Shown here one piece after another: positions 27,066 to 37,740 of a stretch of DNA of 64,000 bases. The translations under genes were made by a program, and so were the position numbers. Origin of the DNA: Streptomyces venezuelae ATCC 10712 (GTDB lineage Bacteria > Actinomycetota > Actinomycetes > Streptomycetales > Streptomycetaceae); contig NZ_CP029197.1 in assembly GCF_008639165.1 (NCBI RefSeq), positions 2,480,001 through 2,544,000 on the forward strand, written 5' to 3'. Numbering within the stretch: the stretch's first letter is position 1; each line of letters opens with the position of its first letter. The notes under the pieces were generated by a model. It saw only the letters and a list, made by a program, of their open reading frames with translations. It was not told the origin of the DNA and made no database searches.

Positions 27066-28357
27066 GCCGGCTCCTCCTCCGCTTCCAGCGGTTCCACGAG
27101 AACGGTGACGATCTTGTTCCGGCGGCCGGCCGGGGACTCCGCCGTCAGTCGCAGCGACCGCCCGTCCGGCAGCTCCACGACCGCCTTCGCACCGGCGATC
27201 GGCACCCGGCCGAGCGCCTTGGCGAGCAGTCCGCCGACGGTCTCCACGTCCTCGTCGTCGTACTCGTCGGGCCCCAGGCCGTACAGCTCGCCGAGGTCGC
27301 CGATGTCGAGGCGCGCGGTCACCCGGTGGCGGCCCTCCCCGAGGTCCTGGACCGGCGGCAGCTCCCGGTCGTACTCGTCGGTGATCTCGCCGACGATCTC
27401 CTCCAGGATGTCCTCGATGGTGACGATGCCGGCCGTGCCGCCGTACTCGTCGATGACGACGGCGACGTGGTTGCGCTCCTGCTGCATCTCGCGCAGCAGG
27501 TCACCGGCGTTCTTGGTGTCCGGCACGAAGGTGGCGGCCCGCATCGCCGTCGACACCAGGTCGGACTCGGACTCCCGGTTGATGTGCGTCTTGCGGACCA
27601 GGTCCTTCAGGTACACGACACCGACGATGTCGTCCTCGTTCTCCCCGGTGACCGGGATGCGGGAGAAGCCGGAGCGCAGCGCGAGGGTGAGGGCCTGACG
27701 GATCGTCTTGTACCGCTCGATGCAGACGAGGTCGGTGCGGGGCACCATCACCTCCCGCACGAGCGTGTCGCCCAGCTCGAAGACGGAGTGCACCATGCGG
27801 CGCTCGTCGTCCTCGATCAGCGACTCCTGCTCGGCGAGGTCGACCATGGCCCGCAGCTCCGCCTCGGAGGCGAACGGGCCCTTCCGGAAGCCCTTGCCGG
27901 GCGTCAGCGCGTTGCCGATGAGGATGAGCAGCTGCGGGATCGGGCCCATGATCCGGGCCAGCGGCAGCAGTACGTACGCGGCGGCCGTCGCGGTGTTCAG
28001 CGGGTGCTGGCGGCCGATGGTGCGCGGCGAGACGCCGACGGCCACGTACGAGACGAGGACCATGACGGCGATGGCGACGAGCAGCGCCTCCCAGGTCTCC
28101 GGGAAGGCTTCGAGGCAGGCGTACGTGACGAGGACGCCGGCCGCCATCTCGCAGGCGACACGCACGAGCAGCGCCACGTTGAGATAGCGGGTCGGGTCGG
28201 AGGCCACCTGGGCCAGCTTCTCGGCCCCGCGCCGGCCGGACCGTACGGCCTCGGCGGCGCGGAAGCTGGAGACGCGCGCGAGACCGGCCTCGGCGCAGGC
28301 GGCGAGCCAGGCCACGACGACCAGGGCCACGGCGCCGAGGATCAGCGAAACGTCCAT
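27062..28357 (-). CDS. CNNM/CorC-type membrane protein with CBS domains
   Basis: The family is linked to Mg2+/Co2+ transport and is frequently annotated as hemolysin. The 431 residues from ATG 28357 have an N-terminal DUF21 membrane domain of three or four helices, a paired CBS module from about residue 195 (VPRTDLVCIERYKT, SRIPVTGENEDDIVGVVYLKD), and the C-terminal CorC/HlyC domain (DEYDRELPPVQ ... DIGDLGELYG). The gene lies between ybeY and mmcQ in a continuous minus-strand operon starting with phoH, a standard Streptomyces order. Confidence 0.9.
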   Translation of the reverse strand: MDVSLILGAVALVVVAWLAACAEAGLARVSSFRAAEAVRSGRRGAEKLAQVASDPTRYLNVALLVRVACEMAAGVLVTYACLEAFPETWEALLVAIAVMVLVSYVAVGVSPRTIGRQHPLNTATAAAYVLLPLARIMGPIPQLLILIGNALTPGKGFRKGPFASEAELRAMVDLAEQESLIEDDERRMVHSVFELGDTLVREVMVPRTDLVCIERYKTIRQALTLALRSGFSRIPVTGENEDDIVGVVYLKDLVRKTHINRESESDLVSTAMRAATFVPDTKNAGDLLREMQQERNHVAVVIDEYGGTAGIVTIEDILEEIVGEITDEYDRELPPVQDLGEGRHRVTARLDIGDLGELYGLGPDEYDDEDVETVGGLLAKALGRVPIAGAKAVVELPDGRSLRLTAESPAGRRNKIVTVLVEPLEAEEEPA

Positions 28358-28362
28358 CGGGG

Positions 28363-28860
28363 TCAGGAGACGGTCGGCGCGGGGGACGGGCCGGTGAGGC
28401 CCTTCTCCTCGCGCCAGCCGTCGACGATCGCCGCCTGGAGGCCGAACATCTCGGCCTTCTCCTCGGGCTCCTCGTGGTCGTACCCGAGGAGGTGGAGCAC
28501 GCCGTGGACGGTGAGCAGCTGGAGCTCCTCGTCCATGGAGTGCTCCGTCGGCGCGTCCTTGCCCTGCTGGGTGGCGACCTCGGGGCAGAGCACGATGTCG
28601 CCGAGGAGCCCCTGCGGGGGCTCCTCGTCGTCCTTGGCCGGCGGGCGCAGCTCGTCCATCGGGAAGGACATGACGTCCGTCGGGCCCGGAAGGTCCATCC
28701 ACTGGATGTGGAGCTGCTCCATCGCCTCCGCGTCCACGACGATCACCGAGAGCTCGGAGAGCGGGTGGATGCGCATGCGCGCGAGCGCGTAGCGGGCGAT
28801 GTCGAGGATCGCCTGCTCGTCGACCTCGATGCCGGACTCGTTGTTGACGTCGATCGACAT
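28363..28860 (-). CDS. ybeY: Endoribonuclease YbeY
   Basis: A zinc metalloenzyme that acts in 16S rRNA 3' maturation and ribosome quality control. The 165 residues end with the metal motif [16 protein letters not shown] (three His) and begin [15 protein letters not shown]. It stops 5 bp before the CNNM gene and starts 22 bp after phoH, the conserved phoH-ybeY pairing. Confidence 0.94.
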   Translation of the reverse strand: MSIDVNNESGIEVDEQAILDIARYALARMRIHPLSELSVIVVDAEAMEQLHIQWMDLPGPTDVMSFPMDELRPPAKDDEEPPQGLLGDIVLCPEVATQQGKDAPTEHSMDEELQLLTVHGVLHLLGYDHEEPEEKAEMFGLQAAIVDGWREEKGLTGPSPAPTVS

Positions 28861-28882
28861 GGTGCGTGTGTACTTCTCTCGT

Positions 28883-29923
<1,041 letters not shown>

Positions 29924-30087
29924 GGGCCGGCACTGTGGCCTGCACATACCTCCCGTTGCAGGGTTCTCGCTGCTCGACAACCTCTCGGCTACCAAGCCTA
30001 CGACCTGGCACCGACAAGGCCGTAGCGGTTTACCGGGCGCCGAGTCCGGGCCGCGCGGCGGCCCCCACGGTCCGGGCCCGGCGCCCG

Positions 30088-31206
30088 TCAGGTGTGGGCG
30101 GCGCGGAAGCCGATGGTGGGCACGGCCCGGCGCAGCGGCCAGGGCCGGGCGGCGCCCGGCAGGAGCCGGTCCAGGAAGGCGTAGCGGCCGCGCAGGGCCT
30201 CCGGGTCCTGCCGGGCGTGCCCCTGGACGTGCTGCCACCAGGCGGCGATCTCGCCCCAGGTGGGCGCGGACAGGGAGCCGCCGAACTCCTGGACGGAGAG
30301 CGCGGCGGTGAGGCCGGCGAAGGCGAGCCGGTCGGCGAGCGGCCAGTCCGCGAGGGTGCCGGTGACGAACCCGGCGACGAAGACGTCGCCGGCGCCGGTC
30401 GGGTCGAGCGCGGCGACCTGGATGGCGGGGACCTCGGCGGTCTCGCCGGTGCCGCCGTCGACGGCGTAGGCGCCCTCCGAACCGAGGGTGACGACGGCGT
30501 AGCGGACCTTGTCGGCGAGGGCGCGGGCGGCGGCCCGGGGGCAGTCGGTGCGGGTGTAGCGCATCGCCTCCGCGGCGTTGGGCAGGAAGGCCTCGCAGTG
30601 CGCGAGGTCGGTGAGGCCGGCCAGGTCCCAGCGGCCGGTGTCGTCCCAGCCGACGTCGGCGAAGACCTTGGCGCCGCCGCGGGCGGCCTGGGCGACCCAC
30701 TCCTCGCTGCGGCCGGGGACGAGGGAGGCGACGGCCGCGCGCGCGTGCGGCGGATAGGCGGGCAGGGCGCCGTCGGGCGGCGGGGCCTCGTGGCCGTGGG
30801 AGACCATCGTGCGCTCGCCCTCGTAGGCCATGGAGACGGTGACCGGGGAGTGCCAGCCGGGGACGGTCCGGGAGAGCGACAGGTCGATGCCCTCGCCCTG
30901 CTCCAGGGCGTCCCAGCAGTACTCGCCGTAGTGGTCGTCGCCGAAGGCGGCGGCGAGCGAGGTCCGCAGGCCCAGCCGGGCGAGGGCGGTGGCCATGTTG
31001 GCGACGCCGCCGGGGCTCGATCCCATGCCGCGGGCCCAGGACTCGGTGCCGCGGACGGGGGCGCTGTCGAGGCCGGTGAAGATGATGTCGAGGAAGACCG
31101 TGCCGGTCAGGAAGACGTCGCAGGCCGGGTCCGTGGGTTCACGCAGGCACACCAACGGGTCGACCCCGGCGTCCTGTTGCGGCTGGTCTCCCCTTGCTGT
31201 GCTCAC
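30088..31206 (-). CDS. PfkB-family carbohydrate kinase
   Basis: A ribokinase-fold sugar or nucleoside kinase of 372 residues. The N-terminal signature is SSPGGVANMATALARLGL, and the C-terminal signature ALDPTGAGDVFVAGFVTG supplies the anion hole and catalytic Asp. The substrate cannot be read from the sequence. It stands alone, divergent from an MFS gene; the ~280 bp between contain a Crp-like site. The 164 bp between it and phoH show nothing convincing. Confidence 0.88.
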   Translation of the reverse strand: MSTARGDQPQQDAGVDPLVCLREPTDPACDVFLTGTVFLDIIFTGLDSAPVRGTESWARGMGSSPGGVANMATALARLGLRTSLAAAFGDDHYGEYCWDALEQGEGIDLSLSRTVPGWHSPVTVSMAYEGERTMVSHGHEAPPPDGALPAYPPHARAAVASLVPGRSEEWVAQAARGGAKVFADVGWDDTGRWDLAGLTDLAHCEAFLPNAAEAMRYTRTDCPRAAARALADKVRYAVVTLGSEGAYAVDGGTGETAEVPAIQVAALDPTGAGDVFVAGFVTGTLADWPLADRLAFAGLTAALSVQEFGGSLSAPTWGEIAAWWQHVQGHARQDPEALRGRYAFLDRLLPGAARPWPLRRAVPTIGFRAAHT

Positions 31207-31334
31207 GGCAGGCTCCTCGTCCGTGGTGTGGATCAGGTCAGTGTGCCCGATGAGGGCAGGGTGACGGGCGGGACGCAGCAGGTAAGCCAGGAGGAAGCCG
31301 TCCCTTACCCAGGAATCCCGTCATCAAACCCATG

Positions 31335-31348
31335 GTGACCCAGATCAC
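31335..31348. promoter_or_regulatory. Crp-like site between the PfkB kinase and the MFS gene
   Basis: GTGACCCAGATCAC is a perfect GTGA-N6-TCAC motif, 137 bp before the MFS start and 129 bp before the kinase start. Either gene could be the target. Confidence 0.45.
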
Positions 31349-31484
31349 AGCCCAATTCGGCGCTTTCCCGGAATCACACCTTCACCGGCCGCGCACCCGC
31401 TTGATACACATGGTTCCGCGACCCCGTGCCCCACGCACCCCAGGGCGCTCCACCCCTTCCCTCCGTCCGTTCCAGGGAACGCCC

Positions 31485-32813
31485 ATGCCGTCGCGGACTC
31501 GCGGCCCGGGGGCCCTCATCGCCCTCGTCCCCCTCTTCACCGCCGGATACCTCGCCCCGTACCTGCTGCCGACCGTCGTCGGCCGGCTCTCCGCCGGGCT
31601 CGGCCTCACCCCCGCACAGGCGGGCCTCGTCGGCTCGGTCCTGCTCCTCGGCTCCTCGACCGCGGGCTTCACGCTCGCCGCGCGCGGGGAACGGATCGGA
31701 CCGCGCCGGGCGGCCCGCGCGGGCCTGCTCGCGATGGCCCTCGGCTACGGCTCCGCCGCCGCCACCGGCATCGTGCCCCTGGTGGTCGCGGGCGCCGTCC
31801 TCGGCGGCCTCGGCTCCGGTACGGCGACGGCCGTCGCCGCCGCCGGAATCGCCGGACAGCGGGACCCGCACCGGGCCTCCACCCTCGGCCTCCTGACGGT
31901 CTCGGCCACGGCCGGCGCGCTCTACCTGACCCTTCCGCACCTGGCCGGCGGCCACGCCCCGCCGCTGCTCGCGATCGCCTGCGCGGCGGCCCTGGTGTGG
32001 CCGCTCACCAGCCGCCTCCCGGGCACCGCCCGGGGGCCCCGCGAGGCGGCACCGACCGGCCCGCTCCCGCACCGCGCGGCCGGAGCCGTCCTCGCCGGCG
32101 GCATCCTCCTCTGGTCCCTCTCCCAGAACGCGCTGTGGGGCGTGAGCGGCCGCATCGGCCTCACCCAGGCCGGGCTCTCCGAGGTCACCGTCGGCGCGGT
32201 CTTCGCGGCGGCGCTCGGGGCCGGGCTCACCGGCGTCACCGCGGCCGGCGCACTCGGCTCGCGCCTGGGCCGGGCGGTGCCGATCGGCGTGGGCACGGTC
32301 CTCATCGCCGGCTGCGTCCTGCTCAGTTCGGCCGCCGGGGACCTGGCGTCCTTCGCGACCGGCGAGATCCTGTGGAACGCCGTCTACCCCGTGGTCCTCT
32401 CCTACCTTCTGGGCCTGGCCGCCTCGCTCGACCCGCGCGGCCGCTGGGCCGTCCTGGTCGGCGCGGCCTCCTCCCTGGGCGTGGCCTGCGGCCCGGTGAC
32501 CGGCAGCCTCCTGTCCGAAGGGGCCGGCTACCCCGGCATGGGCGTGGTCCTGTGCGCCCTGCTGACGCTGGTGGCGATCCCGATGACGGCGGTGGCCCGC
32601 CACGCCTCGGGCCGCCCGCTGGTCCCGGGTTCGGTACGACGACGGGGCGGCGCGGCGGGCGCGGTCCTGGCGGGCACGGCGGCGGCGACACCGCCGACGG
32701 TGCCGCAGATGGGAGCACCGGAGCAGGAGATCACCCCGGTCACGGTCCCGGCCACCCGCCGCCGCCTGTCCAAGTCGTCCTTCAACCTGGCCCGCCCGAG
32801 CGACCGCGGCTGA
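31485..32813 (+). CDS. MFS transporter, substrate unknown
   Basis: 442 residues from ATG 31485, with about twelve hydrophobic segments beginning ALIALVPLFTAGYLAPYLLP, a weak motif A (AARGERIGPRRAARAGLL) and a cytoplasmic tail rich in Thr/Pro/Arg. An in-frame GTG at 31332 would add 51 polar residues and overlaps the Crp-like site, so 31485 is preferred, with GGGAA just upstream. Confidence 0.75.
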   Translation: MPSRTRGPGALIALVPLFTAGYLAPYLLPTVVGRLSAGLGLTPAQAGLVGSVLLLGSSTAGFTLAARGERIGPRRAARAGLLAMALGYGSAAATGIVPLVVAGAVLGGLGSGTATAVAAAGIAGQRDPHRASTLGLLTVSATAGALYLTLPHLAGGHAPPLLAIACAAALVWPLTSRLPGTARGPREAAPTGPLPHRAAGAVLAGGILLWSLSQNALWGVSGRIGLTQAGLSEVTVGAVFAAALGAGLTGVTAAGALGSRLGRAVPIGVGTVLIAGCVLLSSAAGDLASFATGEILWNAVYPVVLSYLLGLAASLDPRGRWAVLVGAASSLGVACGPVTGSLLSEGAGYPGMGVVLCALLTLVAIPMTAVARHASGRPLVPGSVRRRGGAAGAVLAGTAAATPPTVPQMGAPEQEITPVTVPATRRRLSKSSFNLARPSDRG

Positions 32814-32855
32814 CGGCGCCTGCGGCCGCGCCCTCGAACGGGGCGGGGTGGGGGG

Positions 32856-33854
32856 CTACTCCCCGTCGAACTGGTACGCCTCGACCTCCGCCAAGTACCG
32901 CTCCCGCCGCGCCTCGTCGTCCTCCAGGAACGACGCCTCGAAGGAGTTCCGCGCCAGCTCCCGCAGCTGCTCCCCCGTCAGCCCCAGCGCGTCCCGCACC
33001 CCGTCGAAGTTCTCCCCCACGTACCCCCCGAAGTACGCCGGGTCGTCCGAGTTCACGGTCACCAGCAGCCCCGCCTCCATCATCGCCCGCAGCGGATGGT
33101 CCGCGAGGGTGTCGATGACGCGGAGGCGTACGTTCGACAGCGGGCACAGCGTCAGCGGCACGCGCTCGCGGGCGAGCCGGTCGACGAGTTCCGGGTCGTC
33201 CATGCAGCGCAGACCGTGGTCGACGCGCTCGACGCCGAGGACGTCGAGCGCCTCGCGGACGTACGCCGCCGGCCCCTCCTCGCCCGCGTGCGCGACGCGG
33301 CGCAGCCCGAGCCGGGCCGCCTCCTCGTACACCTCGCGGAACTTCGCCGGCGGGTTGCCGACCTCCGCCGAGTCGAGCCCGACGCCGGTGATCCGGTCCA
33401 GGTACGGCTTCGCGGCGTCGAGCGTCGCGAGCGCGGACTCGGCCGACTCGTCGCGCAGGAAGCACATGATGAGCCGGGTGGAGATCCCGTACCGCTCCTC
33501 GGAGCGTTCGAGGGAGGCGCCGATGCCCTCGACGACGGTGCCGAGGGGGACGCCGCGGGCGGCGTGCGCCTGCGGGTCGAAGAAGATCTCGGCGTGCCGG
33601 ACGCCCTGCGCGGCGGCCCGCTCCAGATAGGCGTCGGTGAGCTCGGTGAAGTCCTCGGCGGTGCGCAGGACCGCCATCAGGCCGTAGTAGAGGTCCAGGA
33701 AGGACTGGAGGTCGCTGAAGCGGTACGCCTCGCGCAGGGCCGCGGCGTCCGCGTACGGCAGGGTGACGCCGCCCCGCGCGGCGAGCGCGAAGGCCAGCTC
33801 GGGTTCGAGGGTGCCTTCGATGTGGAGGTGCAGTTCGGCCTTGGGTACGGGCAT
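32856..33854 (-). CDS. add: Adenosine deaminase
   Basis: It hydrolyses adenosine to inosine in purine salvage. The 332 residues have the zinc motif AELHLHIEGTLEPEL at the N-terminus, HAGEEG with the catalytic Glu/His near residue 195, VDHGLR, and VNSDDPAYFGG carrying the metal-binding Asp pair. Its ATG at 33854 comes immediately after the RNase Z stop, so the two are in one transcript. Confidence 0.92.
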   Translation of the reverse strand: MPVPKAELHLHIEGTLEPELAFALAARGGVTLPYADAAALREAYRFSDLQSFLDLYYGLMAVLRTAEDFTELTDAYLERAAAQGVRHAEIFFDPQAHAARGVPLGTVVEGIGASLERSEERYGISTRLIMCFLRDESAESALATLDAAKPYLDRITGVGLDSAEVGNPPAKFREVYEEAARLGLRRVAHAGEEGPAAYVREALDVLGVERVDHGLRCMDDPELVDRLARERVPLTLCPLSNVRLRVIDTLADHPLRAMMEAGLLVTVNSDDPAYFGGYVGENFDGVRDALGLTGEQLRELARNSFEASFLEDDEARRERYLAEVEAYQFDGE

Positions 33855-33856
33855 GT

Positions 33857-34762
33857 TCACGTTCGTTTCGGTACGGGGACCCTCATGAGGTCCTGGGCAA
33901 TGCTCAGCTCGCCGTCGAACCCGGCCGCCCGCGCCTGCCGCTCGAACTCGGCCGGGTCGGAGTAGCGCTGCGAGAAGTGGGTCAGGACGAGGTGCCGCAC
34001 GCCCGCGTCCCGCGCGACAGCGGCGGCCTGGCCGGCCGTCAGATGGCCGTGGTCGGTGGCGAGGCGGACGTCCTCGTCGAGGAAGGTCGACTCGATGACC
34101 AGCATGTCGGCGCCCTCCGCGAGGGCGTGCACGCCGTCGCAGAGCCGGGTGTCCATGACGAAGGCGAAGCGCTGCCCGCGCCGGACCTCGCTGACCTCGT
34201 CGAGGGTCACCCCGTCCAGCACGCCCTCGCGCTGGATCCGGCCCACGTCGGGGCCGGTGATGCCGTGCGCGGCGAGCCGTTCGGGCAGGATGCGGCGCCC
34301 GTCGGGCTCGGTGAGCCGGTAGCCGTACGACTCGACCGGATGCGAGAGCCGGCACGCGTCGAGGGTGTACGCGTCGGTGACGGCGAGCGGCCCGTCGGCG
34401 GCCACCGGCCCCTCGGTGAGCCGCACGGTCTCGCGGTACGCCGTGGCGTACCGCAGCCGCTCGAAGAAGTGCTGCCCGCTCGCCGGGTAGTGCGCGGTGA
34501 CGGGGTGCGGGACCTGGTCGAGGTTGATCCGCTGGATCACCCCGGCCAGGCCGAGCGAGTGGTCGCCGTGGAAGTGCGTGACGCAGATCCGGTCGATGTC
34601 GTGCGCGGCGACCCCGGCCCGCAGCATCTGGCGCTGGGTGCCCTCGCCGGGGTCGAAGAGGATGCCCTGTCCGTCCCAGCGCAGCAGGTAGCCGTTGTGG
34701 TTGCGGTGCCGGGTCGGAACCTGGCTGGCGGTTCCGAGGACGACCAGTTCGCGTACGGACAT
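33857..34762 (-). CDS. rnz: Ribonuclease Z (tRNase Z)
   Basis: It cleaves the 3' trailer from tRNA precursors. The 301 residues begin [20 protein letters not shown], with the [12 protein letters not shown] zinc motif near residue 65, later His/Asp ligands in FVMDTRLCD and LTHFSQRY. It lies between a HIT-protein gene (12 bp) and add (2 bp). Confidence 0.92.
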   Translation of the reverse strand: MSVRELVVLGTASQVPTRHRNHNGYLLRWDGQGILFDPGEGTQRQMLRAGVAAHDIDRICVTHFHGDHSLGLAGVIQRINLDQVPHPVTAHYPASGQHFFERLRYATAYRETVRLTEGPVAADGPLAVTDAYTLDACRLSHPVESYGYRLTEPDGRRILPERLAAHGITGPDVGRIQREGVLDGVTLDEVSEVRRGQRFAFVMDTRLCDGVHALAEGADMLVIESTFLDEDVRLATDHGHLTAGQAAAVARDAGVRHLVLTHFSQRYSDPAEFERQARAAGFDGELSIAQDLMRVPVPKRT

Positions 34763-34774
34763 GGCTGGTCCGGC

Positions 34775-35134
34775 CTAGCCGGGGGGCCAGTTGAGGCCGC
34801 GGCCGCCCAGCACGTGCGCGTGCGCGTGGAAGACGGTCTGGCCCGCGCCCGCGCCGGTGTTGAAGACGATCCGGAAGCCGCTGCCGTCGACCTTCTCCTG
34901 GGCGGCGACCTCGCCGGCCTCGCGCAGTATGTCGGCGGCCACGGCCGGCTCGGCGGCGGCGAGCGACGCGGCGTCCGGGTAGTGGAGGCGCGGGATCACG
35001 AGGACGTGGGTGGGCGCCTGCGGGTTGATGTCGCGGAACGCGACCGTCGTCTCCGTCTCGCGCACGATCGTCGCGGGCACCTCTCCCGCCACGATCTTGC
35101 AGAACAGGCAGTCGCTCTGCGGCTCTCCGGCCAT
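34775..35134 (-). CDS. HIT-family nucleotide hydrolase
   Basis: A 119-residue histidine-triad protein, which in relatives hydrolyses AMP-linked substrates. CLFCKIVAGEVPATIV starts the fold and HAHAHVLGGRG is the catalytic triad. First gene of the HIT-rnz-add operon. Confidence 0.92.
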   Translation of the reverse strand: MAGEPQSDCLFCKIVAGEVPATIVRETETTVAFRDINPQAPTHVLVIPRLHYPDAASLAAAEPAVAADILREAGEVAAQEKVDGSGFRIVFNTGAGAGQTVFHAHAHVLGGRGLNWPPG

Positions 35135-35214
35135 GGCCCGGGCCTCCTCGCCTCGTCGGTCGCTACCCGCGCATGCTATCCGCCGGCGCACCGCGACCGG
35201 GTCCCCGGCCGTCT

Positions 35215-36309
35215 TCAGTCCTTGGGCGCGCGCCGGTTCAGGAACGAGCGGCTCACCCAGTACGTGATGATCACACCCCAGAACAGCGGCGTGCCGACCG
35301 CCCGCACCACGCCCGAGTCGAAGGACCACAGGGCGAGCGAGGCGAACGAGGAGAGACCGAGGAGACCGACCGCCCCGGCCATGAACAGCACGGGCCGGCA
35401 GTTGCGGGCCACGAGGAGCATCGGCCGGCGCAGCCGGGGCGGCACCCGGCGGCCGATCCACACCGCCCATCCGGTCCAGGCGCCGAGCAGCACCGCAAGG
35501 CCGACCAGGAGCGGGACGGCCGCCTCGGCCCAGGTCGCGCCGTCGGGGACGGCGGCGCCCGCGACGGCCGAGGCCAGGAAGCCGACGAGGGCGACCCAGC
35601 GGGCCCCGGCGGCGGTGTTCCAGGCCATGGCCTCCAGGTTGTAGCGGGCCTTGCGGTCCTGGAGGTCGAGCGCGGCGGAGGCCACGAAGCCCTCGGCGGC
35701 CTGGGTCCAGGCGCCGCGGCGGAACCAGCGGCGCCGCAGCCGCAGCAGCGACAGGTTGTTGTGGGCCTCGCTGCTCTGCGGGTTGAGCCGCAGTGTCGTC
35801 TCGTACGCCCGCTGCGCGGTGGCGTGGTCGCCCCGGCGCTGGGCGGTGAGCCCCACCAGGAAGTGGGCGGCGTCCTCCTCGGGGGCGAGGCTGACGGCGG
35901 CCCGCGCCGCCTCGTACGCCTCGCGGGTACGCGCGGGCGTGCGCGCGTGCTCCGCGAACTGGGCGAGGGCGGTACCGAGCGCGTAGTGGGTGCCCCAGTA
36001 CTGCGGGGCGAGCTGGACGGCGTACCGGGCGGCGGCCTCCGCGTCCTGGAACCGCCGCAGCGCCAGCAGGATCTGGACCCGCATCAGCCAGGCCATGAGC
36101 AGCTCGGGTTCGGCGCGCAGCGCCCGGTCCACGGCGTCCAGGGCGGCCGGCTGGTCCTCGGCGCGGTGGTGGCAGCGGGCGAGCAGGACGAGCGCCTCGG
36201 CGTCCTCCGGTTCGCCCGCCAGGTGCTGGGCGACGAGCTCCCCGGCCTGCGCGTACCGCCCGGTGTCGTAGAGCGCCTCCGCGCGCAGGAGCGCGGCGGG
36301 GGTGGTCAC
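35215..36309 (-). CDS. TPR protein with C-terminal membrane domain
   Basis: 364 residues from GTG 36309, whose start overlaps the upstream ATPase stop (GTGA). The N-terminal ~220 residues are TPR repeats (LYDTGRYAQAGELVAQHLAG, RCHHRAEDQPAALDAVDRAL, AYETTLRLNPQSSEAHNNLS). The C-terminal ~130 residues have four hydrophobic helices. Coupling with an AAA ATPase that itself carries an N-terminal TPR suggests a membrane-tethered chaperone or assembly complex. Confidence 0.8.
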   Translation of the reverse strand: MTTPAALLRAEALYDTGRYAQAGELVAQHLAGEPEDAEALVLLARCHHRAEDQPAALDAVDRALRAEPELLMAWLMRVQILLALRRFQDAEAAARYAVQLAPQYWGTHYALGTALAQFAEHARTPARTREAYEAARAAVSLAPEEDAAHFLVGLTAQRRGDHATAQRAYETTLRLNPQSSEAHNNLSLLRLRRRWFRRGAWTQAAEGFVASAALDLQDRKARYNLEAMAWNTAAGARWVALVGFLASAVAGAAVPDGATWAEAAVPLLVGLAVLLGAWTGWAVWIGRRVPPRLRRPMLLVARNCRPVLFMAGAVGLLGLSSFASLALWSFDSGVVRAVGTPLFWGVIITYWVSRSFLNRRAPKD

Positions 36310-37622
36310 AGCTTGCGCTTCCGCTTGAGGTGGGCGAGGAGGTCGTCGTACAGGCCGCCCTCGTTGGCGAACATGGCGACGTTCCGCGCGGCGGCGAACC
36401 ACGGCTCCGTGGACGGCTTGATCTGCTTGGCCGCGGTCAGCAGGTCCTTGGTGCCGATCAGGCGTACGGAGCCGCTGCGGGCGGAATCGAGGAGCGCGGC
36501 CTCGGCCGCGGTCTCGCAGACGTGGGCGAGGTCGGCGCCGGAGAAGTCCTCGGTGGCCTTGACGAGCTTGCCGAGGTCGACGGCCTCGATGGGCCGCTCG
36601 CGCAGGTGGTAGCGGAGGATCGCCTCGCGTGCGGTGGCGTCCGGCGGCAGCACGAGGAGGGTGCGGTCGAGCCGGCCGGGGCGGCGCAGGGCGATGTCGA
36701 CGTCCCAGGGCACGTTGGTGGCGGCGAGCACGAACACGCCCTCGTTGCCGGCGCCGGACGCGATGCCGTCGAGCTCAGTGAGGAGCTGGTTGACGACGTT
36801 GCGCAGTCCGCTGTGGTGCGTGCGGGACCGTTTGGCGCCGAGGGCGTCCAGCTCGTCGAGGAAGACGACGCAGGGGGCCTGGCGGCGGGCGGTCTCGAAG
36901 ATGTCGTGGATGTTCTTCTCGGACGCCCCGATCCACATGTCGAGGACGTCGGAGAGCGAGACGGTGAGGAAGTTCGCGCCGAGCTCGCCGGCGACGGCCC
37001 GTGCGATGAAGGTCTTGCCGCAGCCGGGAGGCCCGTACAGCAGCAGCCCGCCGCGCAGCGACTTGCCGTACAGCTTGCGCAGTTCGGGATTGCGCATGGG
37101 GGCGAGGAAGGCGGCCTCCAGGCGCTCCTTGACCTCGTCCATGCCGCCGACGTCGGCGAGGCGTACGGAGCCGGGCGCGTCGACGTCCCAGGCGTCGGCG
37201 TCCCCCGCCGTCCCCTCGCCTTCGGCGGCCTGCGGGTCGTCGAGGAAGCGGGGCCCGACGACGTCCCGGACCTGCTGCTCTGCGGCGTCCCAGTCGAAGG
37301 CGGGGACGGGGCCGACGGGCGGCGGCGGAGGCTCGACCGGCCCGGTCGCCCGCTCCGTGGGGGCCGGGGCGGGAGGCGTGGCCGGAGCCGGGGCCGGGGC
37401 GGGGGGCGTGGCCGGCGGCATCCCCATGGCCCGGACCATCAGCGCCCGCGCGTCCGTGTCGCCGGGCGCGTGCTGGAGCGCGACGGCCGCCTCCGCGACG
37501 GCCTCGTCGTTCCGTCCCTCGGCGAGGAGGAGTTCGGCGAAGTGCAGGCGCAGGGGTACGTCACCGGGGGCGGCGGTCACGGCGGCGCGCAGACTGCGGA
37601 TCAGGGGGGACTCGTCGGCCAT
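36306..37622 (-). CDS. AAA+ ATPase with N-terminal TPR (Cdc48/FtsH-like core)
   Basis: 438 residues. A short TPR-like N-terminus (MADESPLIRSLRAAVTAAPG, LHFAELLLAEGRNDEAVAEA) is followed by a Pro/Ala linker and an AAA module: Walker A YGPPGCGKTF, Walker B CVVFLDELDALG, sensor 1 LAATN and arginine finger RRPGRLDR, preceded by LADVGGMDEVKERLEAAF. It is of the classic Cdc48/proteasome-ATPase lineage but has only one AAA ring. TAGGCT ends 7 bases before the ATG without SD, so a leaderless start is likely. Client unknown. Confidence 0.85.
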   Translation of the reverse strand: MADESPLIRSLRAAVTAAPGDVPLRLHFAELLLAEGRNDEAVAEAAVALQHAPGDTDARALMVRAMGMPPATPPAPAPAPATPPAPAPTERATGPVEPPPPPVGPVPAFDWDAAEQQVRDVVGPRFLDDPQAAEGEGTAGDADAWDVDAPGSVRLADVGGMDEVKERLEAAFLAPMRNPELRKLYGKSLRGGLLLYGPPGCGKTFIARAVAGELGANFLTVSLSDVLDMWIGASEKNIHDIFETARRQAPCVVFLDELDALGAKRSRTHHSGLRNVVNQLLTELDGIASGAGNEGVFVLAATNVPWDVDIALRRPGRLDRTLLVLPPDATAREAILRYHLRERPIEAVDLGKLVKATEDFSGADLAHVCETAAEAALLDSARSGSVRLIGTKDLLTAAKQIKPSTEPWFAAARNVAMFANEGGLYDDLLAHLKRKRKL

Positions 37623-37740
37623 GCGGCCCAGCCTAAGGAGCGCGGGGCGGCCGCGGTCCACCGGGTTCGGGCCGTCGCGCACTTCGTACACGACGCCGGA
37701 CGGGACAGGACCGCGCACCGTTCGGAGCGGGCCGAAGGAG

